A stretch of 64,000 nt of DNA, taken from Streptomyces bottropensis ATCC 25435 (GTDB lineage Bacteria; Actinomycetota; Actinomycetes; Streptomycetales; Streptomycetaceae). The notes beneath the pieces are model-generated. The model had not been told where the DNA came from, ran no database searches, and saw only the letters and a program-made list of their open reading frames with translations. This document shows positions 7,804 through 16,994 of the stretch, one piece after another. Location: NCBI RefSeq assembly GCF_000383595.1, contig NZ_KB911581.1, positions 4,496,496-4,560,495 of the forward strand, written 5' to 3'. How positions within the stretch are numbered: position 1 is the first letter of the stretch; each line of letters opens with the position of its first letter. Both the position numbers and the translations under genes were made by a program.

Positions 7804-8301
7804 ATGGCAATGCACAGCGACAGCCGACTCAGCGCCCGGGAACTGGAGATCCTCCTGCTGGCCGCCCACGGAATGTCGGACGCGGACATGTCCCGGCGCC
7901 TGTCGATCTCACCCCGCACGGTGGCCTCTCATATGCGCAGCATCCGGGAGAAGCTGCGCGCGAAGAACCGCACGCATCTCATCGTCACGGCCTTGCGTGC
8001 GGGAATCCTGGCGCTAGGGACGGACCGGTCGGAGAAGCCCGACCGCGGTGAGAGGGACGACGTGGGCGAGAAGGGCGACTGGTCGGATCGGACGGGTCGG
8101 ACGGGTCGGTCGGATCCGTGGGCCAGGACGGACGGGTTGGAAGGGTCCGACAGGTTGGACAGGGTGAACCGGATGGACCGCGGGGACCGGGCGGACCGTC
8201 CGGATCGCGCAGGGCGCCCGGGACGCCCCGATCGGCTCGATGAAACGTTCCGCTTGACGGGGCGGAACGGAGTCCGGGCTCGGCCCGTGGGCATCGCGTA
8301 G
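7804..8301 (+). CDS. Orphan LuxR-type HTH protein with Asp/Arg-rich tail
   Basis: Residues 9-70 form a complete LuxR-type DNA-binding domain (LSARELEILLLAAHGMSDAD, then PRTVASHMRSIREKL) with no receiver or ligand domain before it. Residues about 75-160 are low complexity, dominated by DR, GR and DRxDR repeats. The start ATG has AAGGCAGG upstream. It is transcribed away from the neighbouring two-component operon. Single-domain LuxR proteins of this kind act as regulators in Streptomyces. The charged tail is not part of any family known to me and could be a disordered binding segment or a readthrough extension. Confidence 0.7.
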   Translation: MAMHSDSRLSARELEILLLAAHGMSDADMSRRLSISPRTVASHMRSIREKLRAKNRTHLIVTALRAGILALGTDRSEKPDRGERDDVGEKGDWSDRTGRTGRSDPWARTDGLEGSDRLDRVNRMDRGDRADRPDRAGRPGRPDRLDETFRLTGRNGVRARPVGIA

Positions 8302-8725
8302 CCGTCGAAGGGCCGGGGGGCTCAGCTCCGGCCCGGTGGCCGTGCGGGTCGGCCGCAGGGCTGTGGCGGCTGTAGGAGTGTTCCTGCGGCCACGGCCACG
8401 GCCACGGGCGACCGGCGCACCCTCGCGCCGGCACGGACAGCCGGGGGCATGTGGGTGCTGACGGTGATCGCCGTTGCCGACGGTGATCGACGGCCGATGC
8501 AGGCTGATGCCGGTCGATCGCCTACGGCCGGCGCCGGAGATCCCGGCCCCCTGCGACCACGAGCGGACCCTGCCGCCCTTGGACAACGGCGATCACCCGC
8601 ACCCGGACGACACCGGCGCGCAGGCCATGGCCGACGCGGTGGAGAACGACAGCCTGTCCTGCGACCGCGACAACGGCCGGACGCGACGAGGGGCCGGACC
8701 TGGCGGGGACCGGCCCCGGGGCGGT
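8302..8725. other. 424-bp gap without a supported gene
   Basis: The stretch lies between the LuxR-type gene and the end of the second histidine kinase gene. It contains short GGCCAC iterations near 8388-8405. An open plus-strand frame is present, but it runs antisense through the whole kinase gene and has no homology I recognise. No promoter or operator is clear. Confidence 0.5.
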
Positions 8726-9847
8726 TCAGCGTGTTCCGTCCATGGGCAGCTCCAGCCGCAGTTCGTAGCCCCCGTCCCGCAGATGCCTGGACGTGACCGT
8801 GCCGCCGAGGAGTTCGGCTCGCTGGCGCAGGCCGATCAGGCCGTGGTGGGCGCCCGGCAGGGAGAGGGCCGGGCGGCTGGGGGCGGTGTTCGTGACGGTG
8901 GCGTGCAGGGTGCCGTCCCGTCGGACGAGGCTGACGGTGGCCGTGGCACCGGGGGCGTGCTTGCGGATGTTGGTGAGGGCCTCCTGGACGGTGCGGTAGA
9001 CGGCACGCTGCACGGGCGGCGGGAGGCCGTCGGGCAGGTCCGTCCGCAGGTGGGTGTCGATGCCGCTGCCGGTGACGAGCCGGTCGAGGTCGGCGAGGGA
9101 GGGCTGCGGGGTCAGATCGGTGGGACGGCTGCCGGAGGCGCGCAGCACGCCGACCATGTGCCGCAGTTCGTCCAGGGTCTGCACGCCGAGCCGCCGGATC
9201 GTGGCCGCGGCCTCCTTCACCTCCGGATCCCGGCTGCCGACCTGGAGGGCCCCGGCGCGCACGGCGATCAGGCTGACCTGGTGGGAGACCGCGTCGTGCA
9301 TCTCGCGGGCGAGCTGGGCGCGTTCCTTCGCCAGGACGCTCTGCGCGATCAGCAGCCGCTCGTGCTCACGCGCCTCGGAGACCTCGACGAGCCGCAGGGA
9401 CAGCTCCCGGCGGGCCTGGACGAGCTGCCCGAGGAAGAGGGGCGCGGTCGCCTGCGCCACGCTGTAGGACAGGGGGATGAGTGCCTGGCGGTCGTCGAGG
9501 TCGGTGAACTCCGGTGACGGCCACGACCACCAGGTGAGGTCGCAGACGGTGAACGCCAGCGCGCACACGGCCAGCAGCACCCGGTGATGGGTGCGCGAGG
9601 CGAGGGTGTACAGCGCCACCAGCGTGGCGAACACCGCGTCGGTGAACAGGGCCGTCGGCAGGGTGAGCAGGAAGGTCGGCAGTGGCAGCCTGCGGCGCAG
9701 GGCCGGCGCCAGGGTCGCGAGCAGGGCGGCGGCCAGTTCCCGGGGGTGATGGGGGCCCACGTCGTGGATCCACACGTCCAGCAGCGAGGCGGCGACGAGC
9801 ACCGCGTCCATGGCGGGCCCGTGCGGGATGCGGGCGAGGCGCCTCAT
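8726..9847 (-). CDS. NarL-family sensor histidine kinase
   Basis: This 373-residue kinase has a compact membrane N-terminus of four to five segments and a coiled linker (residues about 140-180). Its dimerisation motif is REMHDAVSHQVSLI with the phospho-accepting His, followed by N-box EALTNIRKHAPG and G-box HHGLIGLRQRAELLGG. Its ATG overlaps the stop of the preceding regulator gene (ATGA), so the pair is translationally coupled. The layout matches DesK/LiaS-type systems that often respond to envelope stress, but the signal here is not evident. Confidence 0.92.
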   Translation of the reverse strand: MRRLARIPHGPAMDAVLVAASLLDVWIHDVGPHHPRELAAALLATLAPALRRRLPLPTFLLTLPTALFTDAVFATLVALYTLASRTHHRVLLAVCALAFTVCDLTWWSWPSPEFTDLDDRQALIPLSYSVAQATAPLFLGQLVQARRELSLRLVEVSEAREHERLLIAQSVLAKERAQLAREMHDAVSHQVSLIAVRAGALQVGSRDPEVKEAAATIRRLGVQTLDELRHMVGVLRASGSRPTDLTPQPSLADLDRLVTGSGIDTHLRTDLPDGLPPPVQRAVYRTVQEALTNIRKHAPGATATVSLVRRDGTLHATVTNTAPSRPALSLPGAHHGLIGLRQRAELLGGTVTSRHLRDGGYELRLELPMDGTR

Positions 9848-10521
9848 CCGCCGTCCCCCTCGCCGGCGACGGGACGCGACGGCCTGAGCAGACCGGAGCG
9901 CTCGGCCAGCAGTGCCGCCTGTACCCGGCTGCTCACCTCCAGCTTGGTGAGGAGTGCGCTCACATGGTCCTTGACCGTCCCGGTGCTCAGATGCAGCCGG
10001 TCACCGATGTCGGTGTTGGACAGCCCCTCGGTGATGAGCACGAGGACGGCCCGCTCGCGTGCGGTGAGCCGCTCGACGAGCCGGACGGCGGCCTGCCGGG
10101 GGCCGTTGTCCAGATAGCCGTCGACGACGGTGCGGGTCACCCGCGACGACAGCACGACCCCGCCCGCCGCCAAGGTGCGTACGAGACAGGGCAGTTGTTC
10201 CGGGTCGGTGTCCTTGAGGAGGAATCCCGCGGCCCCCGAGCGCAGGGCGGCGGCCACGTACTCGTCCATGTCGAAGGTGGTGAGCATGGCCACCACGGGA
10301 GGGCGGGGGAGTCCGCGGAGTTCGGCGAGGACGGTGAGCCCGTCCACGTCCGGCATCCGGATGTCCAGCAGGACGACCTCGGGGCGCAGTTGCCGTACGG
10401 CGTGGACCGCGCGGCCGCCGGGGACCGCCGCCACCACGTCGATGTCGTCCGCGGAGTTGAGGATGTGTTCGAAGCCCGTGCGGATGAGGGCTTCGTCGTC
10501 GACCACCAGTACCCGGATCAC
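9844..10521 (-). CDS. NarL/FixJ-family response regulator
   Basis: The 225-residue protein begins VIRVLVVDDEALIRTGFEH and has the phosphorylation Asp in VVLLDIRMPDVDG, the Lys in FLLKD and a LuxR-type HTH (LTARERAVLVLI, TGTVKDHVSALLTKL). It starts at a GTG with GGAG upstream and forms an operon with the kinase downstream. The upstream gap of about 190 bp is shared with the divergent DUF418-type gene, which is a plausible target. Confidence 0.92.
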   Translation of the reverse strand: MIRVLVVDDEALIRTGFEHILNSADDIDVVAAVPGGRAVHAVRQLRPEVVLLDIRMPDVDGLTVLAELRGLPRPPVVAMLTTFDMDEYVAAALRSGAAGFLLKDTDPEQLPCLVRTLAAGGVVLSSRVTRTVVDGYLDNGPRQAAVRLVERLTARERAVLVLITEGLSNTDIGDRLHLSTGTVKDHVSALLTKLEVSSRVQAALLAERSGLLRPSRPVAGEGDGG

Positions 10522-10711
10522 CCGTGCTCCGCTCGCCGTCGGACCACCTCTGGAGCTGTCCCGAACACCTACGACGTCCGGGACCGCCGCCGGGTTCCCT
10601 TTTCTCCCGGTTTCCGGTCACCTGGCGGGGGTGACCCCGGCCGGTCGGCGGGAATCGTCCAGCCACCCGCCGGATGGGTTCGCGCCCCTCGCGCCCCCGA
10701 CGCTGAAGGCC

Positions 10712-11971
10712 ATGACATCACCGACGTCATCGCAACCGTCGTCCCGGCCGGTGACCTTGCCGGCCGCCGTCACCCCGTGCGCCGCCGACCGTCCCGCCGG
10801 GCTCTCCCCGGACCCCTCGACCGGACGGCTGCTCGGCGTCGATCTGGCCCGCGGGCTCGCCGTCCTTGGCATGTTCGCCGCGCATGTCGGCCCCGACCCC
10901 GGGGCCGGCGGGCCGCTGGGCCTCGTCATGGAGCTGGCGCGGGGCCGATCCTCCGCGCTGTTCGCACTGCTCGCCGGCTTCACCCTCGTACTGATCACCG
11001 GTCGGCCCCAGCCGCGCACCGGGCGCGCCGGGCGGCAGGCGGTGACGCGGATGGTCATCCGGTCCGTGGTCCTGATCGTCCTGGGGTTCGCCCTGACCGC
11101 CCTTGACACCGACGTGGACGTGATCCTCGCCTTCTACGGGCTGACCTTCCTCGTCATCCTCCCGCTGTACCGGCTGCGCGCCCGGACCCTCGCACTCCTC
11201 GCCGCCGCCGGCGCGCTCGTCCTGCCCCAGGTCCTGTACGTGGTACGGCAGTCGATCGAGCAGGGGAGCCGGGCGGACGCGATCATCGCCGCCGACCCGC
11301 TGGCCCGGGTCAGCGACACGGACGGGTTCGTGGAGCTGCTGTTCACGGGCGCGTACCCCGTGCTCACCTGGGCGTCGTACATGCTCGCCGGTATGGCCGT
11401 AGCCCGCCTCGACCTCACCCGTCGTACGGTACGCACCCCACTGGCCGTCACCGCAGGCGCGCTGGCTCTCCTCGGCCACGGCGGCTCCTGGCTGGCCCTG
11501 CGCCTCGTCCCGCACGCGCGGGCCACCGTCGCCGCCGCCACCGACGGGGGTCCGGCCGCCTCGGCCTGGTGGTCCGACACCGTCGGCGACCTCGTCGACG
11601 GCACCCCGGCGGCCTGGCTCCTGGTGGGCGCGCCGCACAGCCAGACGACCTTCTCCCTTCTCGGCAACACCGGTGTCGCGCTGCTCGTGGTGGTGGCGTG
11701 CGTGACGGCCGCGGACCGGCTGCCACGCCTCACCCGCCTCGCCGGTCCCGTACGCGCGGTCGGCATGACGGCGCTGACCGCGTACGTGCTGCACATCCTC
11801 GCCATCAGGGAGTTCGGCATGAAGGAAGAAACCGGACCGGCCCTGGTCGACCTCCTCCTCTACGCCTCGGTCGCGATGGTGCTCGCCACCGTCTGGACCA
11901 GCTGCTTCCGCCGCGGCCCCCTGGAGCACCTCCTCCACCTCGCCACGCGCCCGGCGCGTCACCTCAGGTGA
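10712..11971 (+). CDS. DUF418-type / acyltransferase-like multispan membrane protein
   Basis: The product (about 419 residues) has around nine to ten hydrophobic segments. The opening LLGVDLARGLAVLGMFAAHVG is the signature of the DUF418/DUF1624 superfamily, which includes heparan-alpha-glucosaminide acetyltransferase-like proteins. The C-terminal part contains MTALTAYVLHILAI. These proteins are thought to acylate envelope or small-molecule acceptors, but the substrate is unknown. The start ATG at 10712 has only a close AAGG as ribosome site, so a nearby alternative start is possible. It faces the two-component operon divergently. Confidence 0.8.
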   Translation: MTSPTSSQPSSRPVTLPAAVTPCAADRPAGLSPDPSTGRLLGVDLARGLAVLGMFAAHVGPDPGAGGPLGLVMELARGRSSALFALLAGFTLVLITGRPQPRTGRAGRQAVTRMVIRSVVLIVLGFALTALDTDVDVILAFYGLTFLVILPLYRLRARTLALLAAAGALVLPQVLYVVRQSIEQGSRADAIIAADPLARVSDTDGFVELLFTGAYPVLTWASYMLAGMAVARLDLTRRTVRTPLAVTAGALALLGHGGSWLALRLVPHARATVAAATDGGPAASAWWSDTVGDLVDGTPAAWLLVGAPHSQTTFSLLGNTGVALLVVVACVTAADRLPRLTRLAGPVRAVGMTALTAYVLHILAIREFGMKEETGPALVDLLLYASVAMVLATVWTSCFRRGPLEHLLHLATRPARHLR

Positions 11972-12116
11972 CGACCGGGCGAAGTTCGGCCGAACCGCGG
12001 CCGATCGACGGCTTCGGCATGGACAGGTCACGTCTGCCTGCGCGCAAGCTTCTCCTCGCACCCTTTGCGTGGCCCGGCCATCGACGGCATACACGACGGT
12101 AAGGAAGCGAACCCCT

Positions 12117-13433
12117 GTGAGAACGCCCCGTACTGCTGCAAGAGCCGCCCTCCTCGCCACGGTCACCGCGCTGACCGTCACGCTCGCGGTGTCCCCCGCG
12201 GGCGCGGGTGGGTCCGCACTCCCGACGGTGACCGCGACGAGCGAGTCGGCCGCGCTGTACGACGACGAGGTGGGCGGCAGCTCCGACGCCGACGACCCGG
12301 CGATCTGGCGGAACCCGGCCGACCCCGGCCGCAGTCTCGTCGTCGCCACCGCGAAGGAGGGCGGGCTGCGCGTCTACGATCTGGACGCCCGCCCGGTGCA
12401 GTCGCTGCCCGCGCCGAAGCCGCCGACGCGGGACGACGCCCCCGGCCGTTACAACAACGTCGACCTCGTCACCGGCCTGCGCACCCCGGCGGGCCGGACC
12501 GACGTGGCCGTGGTCAGCGACCGGGGCAACGACCGGCTGCGGATCTACCGCATCGACCCCGCCCGGCCGAAGCGGCCGCTGACCGACGTCACCGACCCGG
12601 CCGCCGCCCCCGTGTTCTCCGCCGACCAGGCCGAGATCAACGACCAGCGCACCGCGTACGGCCTCGCCACCTGGACGGACAAGGCCACCGGCCGCTCCTA
12701 CGCCCTGGTCAGCCGCCGTGAGCGCACCCGCCTCGCCCTGCTCGAACTCCTTCCGACGGCCGACGGCAGGGTCGGCTACCGCAGGATCCGCACCCTCGAC
12801 CTGCCCTCCTCCTTCCGGCTGCCCGACGGCACGACGTGGAGCCCCTGCGGTGAGCCCGGGGAGCTTCCGCAGGTGGAGGGCATGGCCGTCGATCCCGCCA
12901 CCGGCACCCTGTACGCCGGCCAGGAGGACATCGGCATCTGGCGGCTGCGCGCCGACCTCACCGGCAGGCCGGTCCTGGTCGACAGGACCAGGGAATACGG
13001 CGTCCCCGGCACCTACGACGAGGAGAGCGAGGAGTGCGTGCCGGGCGCCGACCCCGGTTTCGGCGGTAAGCGGCTGTCGGCCGACGTCGAGGGCCTGACG
13101 CTCTATCAGGAGCCGGACGGGGACGGCTACTTGCTCGCCTCCAGCCAGGGCGACGACACCTTCGCCCTGTACGACCGCGAGGTGGGCGAAGGGAACGAGT
13201 ACGAGGGCGGCTTCCGGATCGGGGCCGCGTCGGACACCCTCGACGGGGTGCAGGAGTGCGACGGCGCCGCCGTCCTCAACGCCCCGCTCGGCCACCGCTA
13301 TCCGCGCGGCCTCCTCGTCGTCCAGGACGGCCAGGAGACCCCGGGGGTCCCGGACGGGGAGGGCGGCACCCGCACGTCCACCGGGTTCAAGTTCGTCGAC
13401 CTCGGTGACCTGGTGGACGCCACCGGCATGTGA
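12117..13433 (+). CDS. Secreted beta-propeller phytase
   Basis: This is a 438-residue secreted protein. The signal peptide covers about the first 28 residues, with a hydrophobic core (LLATVTALTVTLAV) and an AGA cleavage site. The mature part has phytase hallmarks: DDPAIWRNP near the start, VDLVTGL, VAVVSDRGND, VEGMAVDP, ADVEGLTLY and ASSQGDDTFALYD, which in BPPhy enzymes line the calcium-phosphate site. The enzyme releases phosphate from phytate. The GTG start has AAGGAAG about ten bases upstream. I looked for phosphate-regulon boxes upstream and saw none. Confidence 0.92.
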   Translation: MRTPRTAARAALLATVTALTVTLAVSPAGAGGSALPTVTATSESAALYDDEVGGSSDADDPAIWRNPADPGRSLVVATAKEGGLRVYDLDARPVQSLPAPKPPTRDDAPGRYNNVDLVTGLRTPAGRTDVAVVSDRGNDRLRIYRIDPARPKRPLTDVTDPAAAPVFSADQAEINDQRTAYGLATWTDKATGRSYALVSRRERTRLALLELLPTADGRVGYRRIRTLDLPSSFRLPDGTTWSPCGEPGELPQVEGMAVDPATGTLYAGQEDIGIWRLRADLTGRPVLVDRTREYGVPGTYDEESEECVPGADPGFGGKRLSADVEGLTLYQEPDGDGYLLASSQGDDTFALYDREVGEGNEYEGGFRIGAASDTLDGVQECDGAAVLNAPLGHRYPRGLLVVQDGQETPGVPDGEGGTRTSTGFKFVDLGDLVDATGM

Positions 13434-13472
13434 GCGCCGGACTCCTGACGCCCCCTCGGCCCCTTCGCGCGG

Positions 13473-14174
13473 TCAGTCCCCGATCGCGCCGAGGGGGTCC
13501 TCGTCGAGCCCGGCCGCCATCCACTGCTCCACGGCCGCGACATGGACCGTCGCGGCGGAGACCGCCAGGGCGGCGTCACGGGCCCGCAGGGCGCGCAGGA
13601 TCTCCTCGTGCTCCCGGTGCGCGTGCTCCACGGCCCGCTCGGTGCGGGTGCCCCGGACGATCCGGGCCCGCTGGGTCCGGGTGGAGAGCACCCGCAGCAG
13701 CATGGACAGCACCGGGTTGCCGACCGCCTCCACGATCCGCAGATGGAAGGCGATGTCGTGGCCGACGAACTCCTCGACCGTGGCGGCGGCCCGCGACTTC
13801 GCCAGGATGGTGCCGAGGTCCCGGAGGTCGTCGGCGCAGAGCAGGGCGGCGGCCGTCCCGGTGGCCTGGGGTTCCAGCAGCCGCCGCACCTGGAGCAGTT
13901 GCAGGGCCGTCCGCCCCTGGGAGACGTCCGAGGCGAAGGAGAGCGTCTCCAGCAGCAGGTGCGGCTCCAGGCTGGACACGTAGGTGCCGTCGCCCTGCCG
14001 GGTGACCAGGATGCGCATCGCGGTCAGGGCCCGTACCGCCTCCCGCAGCGAGCTGCGGGACAGGCCGAGCTGGGCGGCGAGGATCTCCTCCTTGGGCAGG
14101 CGCGATCCCGGCGCCAGCTCACCGGCCACGATCATCGCCTTGATCTTGTCCATCGCCTCGTCGGTCAGTGCCAT
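13473..14174 (-). CDS. FadR-subfamily GntR regulator of the fucose locus
   Basis: The 233-residue protein has an N-terminal winged helix (SRLPKEEILAAQLGLSRSSLREAVRAL) and a C-terminal all-helical FCD domain with conserved acidic and His residues (HDIAFHLRIVEA, HREHEEIL) that bind a metal and a carboxylate or sugar-acid ligand in this subfamily. The ATG follows GGGAGG. It is the last gene of the ABC importer operon. The ligand is probably a pathway intermediate such as L-fuconate, and the three 15-bp sites near 18.2-18.4 kb are its likely operators; both points are inference. Confidence 0.9.
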   Translation of the reverse strand: MALTDEAMDKIKAMIVAGELAPGSRLPKEEILAAQLGLSRSSLREAVRALTAMRILVTRQGDGTYVSSLEPHLLLETLSFASDVSQGRTALQLLQVRRLLEPQATGTAAALLCADDLRDLGTILAKSRAAATVEEFVGHDIAFHLRIVEAVGNPVLSMLLRVLSTRTQRARIVRGTRTERAVEHAHREHEEILRALRARDAALAVSAATVHVAAVEQWMAAGLDEDPLGAIGD

Positions 14175-14196
14175 GAGAGGCCTCCCTGTTGCGGGC

Positions 14197-15237
14197 CTAC
14201 TCCTGCTTCTCGCCCGAGGCGAAGCGGGAGATGATCAGTGCGACGATGATGATCGCGCCGTTGAGGAACTGGTTCCACAGCGGCGGGACACCGGCCAGCG
14301 TCATGACGTTGACGACGAGCTGGAGCGTCAGCACACCGGTGAGCGCGCCGAACACCGAGCCCTTGCCGCCGTTGAGGCTGACCCCGCCGATGACGGTCGC
14401 GGCGAAGACCTGGAAGATCCAGCCGCTGCCCTGGGTGGCGGAGATCGAGCCGTAGTGACCGCTGTAGAGGATGCCGGCGAACGCGGCCAGCACACTGCCG
14501 AGGATCAGCACCGCCCACACGATCCGGTCCACCCGGATACCGGCGGTGCGGGCCGCCTCCGCGTTGCCGCCGATCGCGTACAGCGCCCGCCCGTGCCGCA
14601 GCCAGGCCAGCGCACTGCCGCCGAGGGCGAACAGCATCACACAGATCCAGATCGCGGCCGGCACACCGAGCCAGGACGCCTTGCCCAGGTAGGTGAAGGA
14701 GGAGGGCAGCTCGACGATGGACTGGCCCTCGGACAGGGCGACCTGGAGACCGCGCAGCATGGTGAGCATGCCGAGGGTGACGATGAACCCGTTGAGGCGC
14801 AGCTTCAGGATCAGGAATCCGTTGACGGCCCCGATCACCACACCCACCACAAGACACAGCGGTACGGCCGTCCACTCGGGCAGCAGCCCGAGCCCGGTGA
14901 ACCGGGCGCCGCTGGTCGGCAGGACCAGCCAGACGGCGATGACGGGCGCCACGCCGATGGTGGACTCCAGGGACAGGTCCATCCGCCCGCAGACCAGGAT
15001 CAGGGCGGTGGCCAGCACCAGCAGGCTCAGCTCGGTGGACTGCTGGGCCACGCCGATGAGGTTGTCGGCGGTCAGGAAGGCCGGCGAGACGATGAACCCG
15101 ATCAGTCCGAGGACGAGGATCGCCGGGACCAGGGACAGCTCACGGAAGCGACCGAGGCCGAGCCCGCGGCGGGTGTCCCCGGTGGTCTCCCGCGCCGTGC
15201 TCGTGGCGGGGTCGGTGACATCAGTGGTGGCGGACAT
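14197..15237 (-). CDS. Sugar ABC importer permease (RbsC family), probably L-fucose
   Basis: This is a 346-residue membrane protein of the BPD_transp_2 family with about nine to ten spans and the characteristic ALILVCGRMDLSLESTIG and LRLNGFIVTLGMLTMLRGL segments. It ends GVPPLWNQFLNGAIIIVAL, typical of ribose-type permeases. Its ATG lies two bases from the stop of the ATPase gene. Together with the upstream ATPase and lipoprotein it forms a carbohydrate uptake 2 (CUT2) importer. Specificity for L-fucose is inferred from the divergent catabolic operon. Confidence 0.92.
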   Translation of the reverse strand: MSATTDVTDPATSTARETTGDTRRGLGLGRFRELSLVPAILVLGLIGFIVSPAFLTADNLIGVAQQSTELSLLVLATALILVCGRMDLSLESTIGVAPVIAVWLVLPTSGARFTGLGLLPEWTAVPLCLVVGVVIGAVNGFLILKLRLNGFIVTLGMLTMLRGLQVALSEGQSIVELPSSFTYLGKASWLGVPAAIWICVMLFALGGSALAWLRHGRALYAIGGNAEAARTAGIRVDRIVWAVLILGSVLAAFAGILYSGHYGSISATQGSGWIFQVFAATVIGGVSLNGGKGSVFGALTGVLTLQLVVNVMTLAGVPPLWNQFLNGAIIIVALIISRFASGEKQE

Positions 15238-15239
15238 GA

Positions 15240-16904
15240 CTACCTTCCGTGCTCTTCGGTGGTGTCCGAGGCGGTGTCCGCCCGGTCGTCGGAAGCGGCG
15301 CCGGACGTCTGCGCCCGGTCCGCAGCGCCCTCGGCGGAGGGCTCCACGCGTCCGGCCACGCCTTCCATGGCGGCGACCACGTGCTCGTCCTTCCAGCCGC
15401 GGTCGAACTCGGCGACCGCCCGCCCGTGGAACATCACCACGAGTCGGTCGCAGACCTTCAGGTCGTCCAGTTCGTCGGAGACGATCAGCGCGGCCTTCCC
15501 GCCGTCGGCGACCTGCCGGATCCGGCGCAGCAGGAACTCCTTGGACTTGACGTCCACCCCGTTGGTGGGGCGGATGGCGACCAGTACCTGGGGGTCGGTG
15601 GCCAGGGCGCGGGCGACGACGACCTTCTGCTGGTTGCCGCCCGACAGGGCCGACACGGGGGTGGACCCGCCCGGCGTCTTGATGTCGAGGTCGCGGATCA
15701 TGCGTTGGGCGAAGGTCCTGGTCCGGGCGGGCAGCACCGTGCCGTACGGACCGAGCTGGTCGGTGACGGTGAGGGTGGCGTTCTCCGCCACGCTGCGGTT
15801 GTTGACCAGGCCCTGCAGATGCCGGTCCTCCGGGACCAGCCCGACGCCGACGGCGAGCGCCGACGGCACGCTGCCGCCGCGCACCCGCCGCCCGCCGACG
15901 GAGATCGTGCCCTGCTCGGGGCGGTGCAGCCCGGCGACGCTCTCGCCGACCCGTACGTTGCCGCTGGCCGCGGCGCCGGCCAGACCGACCACCTCGCCCG
16001 CGCGCACCGTCAGCGACAGGTTCTCGCAGGCGCCGGGCAGGGTGAGGCCCTCGACGGTGAGGAGTGCGGGGGCGTCGGACCGGACCGGGGCGCGGTTCTC
16101 GACGGCTGCCGCCGCCGTCACGGTGCTCTCCCCGGTCATGGCCTCCACCAGTGACTGGTGGCCGAGTCCGGCGACGGGCGCGGTCAGGATGTGGGCCGCG
16201 TCGCGGTAGACCGTGACGGTGGTGCAGAGGTCGTACACCTCTTGCAGATGGTGCGAGATGAAGAGGAAGGCGACGCCCTGGCGCTGGAGGTCGCGGAGCT
16301 TGCCGAAGAGGCGGTGGATGCCGCGGGCGTCGAGCTTCGCGGTCGGTTCGTCGAGGATGATGAAGCGCGCGCCGAACGACAGCGCCCGCGCGATCTCCAC
16401 GAACTGCCGCTGTTCGACGGTGAGATCCCTCGCCCGCGCGTCGGCCTTCACGTCCACGCCGTATCCGGCGAGCAACTCCTCGGCCCGCGAACGCAAGTGC
16501 TTCCAGCGGATGGGCCGCATCGCGCCGTCGCTCTGGCGGTTCAGGAAGAGGTTCTCGGCGACGGTCAGTTCGGGGATGATCGTCGACTTCTGGTACACGC
16601 AGGCGACCCTGGAGCGCCAGGCGTCGATGTCGCCGACCGCGGGGGCGGCCTCGCCGGAGAAGCGCAGGGTCCCGGTGTCGGCGGGCTGCAGTCCGGTCAG
16701 GATGGACACCAACGTCGACTTGCCGGCGCCGTTGCGGCCGACCAGCGCGTGTGACTCGCCGGGGGCGATGGTGATCCGGGCGTCGCGCAGCGCGACGGTG
16801 GCTCCGAACCTCTTGCTGATGCCGGTGGCCTCGGCCACCGGGGCGGGACTCCCGGCGCCGGGAGTCCCGCCGCCGTTCGCCGCGGCGGTCGCGGTGTCCG
16901 CCAT
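15240..16904 (-). CDS. Sugar ABC importer ATPase, two fused NBDs
   Basis: The 554-residue protein has two nucleotide-binding domains. The first has an intact Walker A (GRNGAGKST), a diverged signature (DLTVEQRQ) and Walker B (FIILDEPTAKLD). The second has a degenerate Walker A (GAAASGNVRVGES, no GKS/T) but an intact signature LSGGNQQK. The Walker B is also weakened (VLVAIRPTNGVD). One dead site is normal for CUT2 ATPases such as RbsA. An Asp/Glu-rich tail follows. It belongs to the presumed fucose importer operon. Confidence 0.93.
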   Translation of the reverse strand: MADTATAAANGGGTPGAGSPAPVAEATGISKRFGATVALRDARITIAPGESHALVGRNGAGKSTLVSILTGLQPADTGTLRFSGEAAPAVGDIDAWRSRVACVYQKSTIIPELTVAENLFLNRQSDGAMRPIRWKHLRSRAEELLAGYGVDVKADARARDLTVEQRQFVEIARALSFGARFIILDEPTAKLDARGIHRLFGKLRDLQRQGVAFLFISHHLQEVYDLCTTVTVYRDAAHILTAPVAGLGHQSLVEAMTGESTVTAAAAVENRAPVRSDAPALLTVEGLTLPGACENLSLTVRAGEVVGLAGAAASGNVRVGESVAGLHRPEQGTISVGGRRVRGGSVPSALAVGVGLVPEDRHLQGLVNNRSVAENATLTVTDQLGPYGTVLPARTRTFAQRMIRDLDIKTPGGSTPVSALSGGNQQKVVVARALATDPQVLVAIRPTNGVDVKSKEFLLRRIRQVADGGKAALIVSDELDDLKVCDRLVVMFHGRAVAEFDRGWKDEHVVAAMEGVAGRVEPSAEGAADRAQTSGAASDDRADTASDTTEEHGR

Positions 16905-16944
16905 GGTGGATACCGTCCTTCGTGGGAGGGATGCGGGGGGTGCG

Positions 16945-16973
16945 GGCGGAGGGACGGGCCGCGTCCCTCCGCC
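16945..16973 (-). promoter_or_regulatory. Stem-loop between binding-protein and ATPase genes
   Basis: A 12-bp perfect stem (core GCGGAGGGACG) with a GGCCG loop sits in the 90-bp gap after the binding-protein stop. Such intercistronic hairpins typically protect or partly terminate the upstream message, so that the binding protein is made in excess over the membrane components. Confidence 0.65.
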
Positions 16974-16994
16974 TGGTCGTCGGCCCTGCGGGGG

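Noticed and set aside
8050..8270. Repeated GACGGGTCGG-like units suggesting a CRISPR or direct repeat array.
   Set aside because: Units are short, irregular and in frame with Asp/Arg codons, so they are protein low-complexity sequence.
8474..9517. A plus-strand frame beginning in the gap before the second kinase gene.
   Set aside because: Most of it is antisense to the kinase and it has no domain.
11972..12116. Search for phosphate-regulon (PHO) boxes before the phytase.
   Set aside because: No tandem GTTCACC-type repeats were found.
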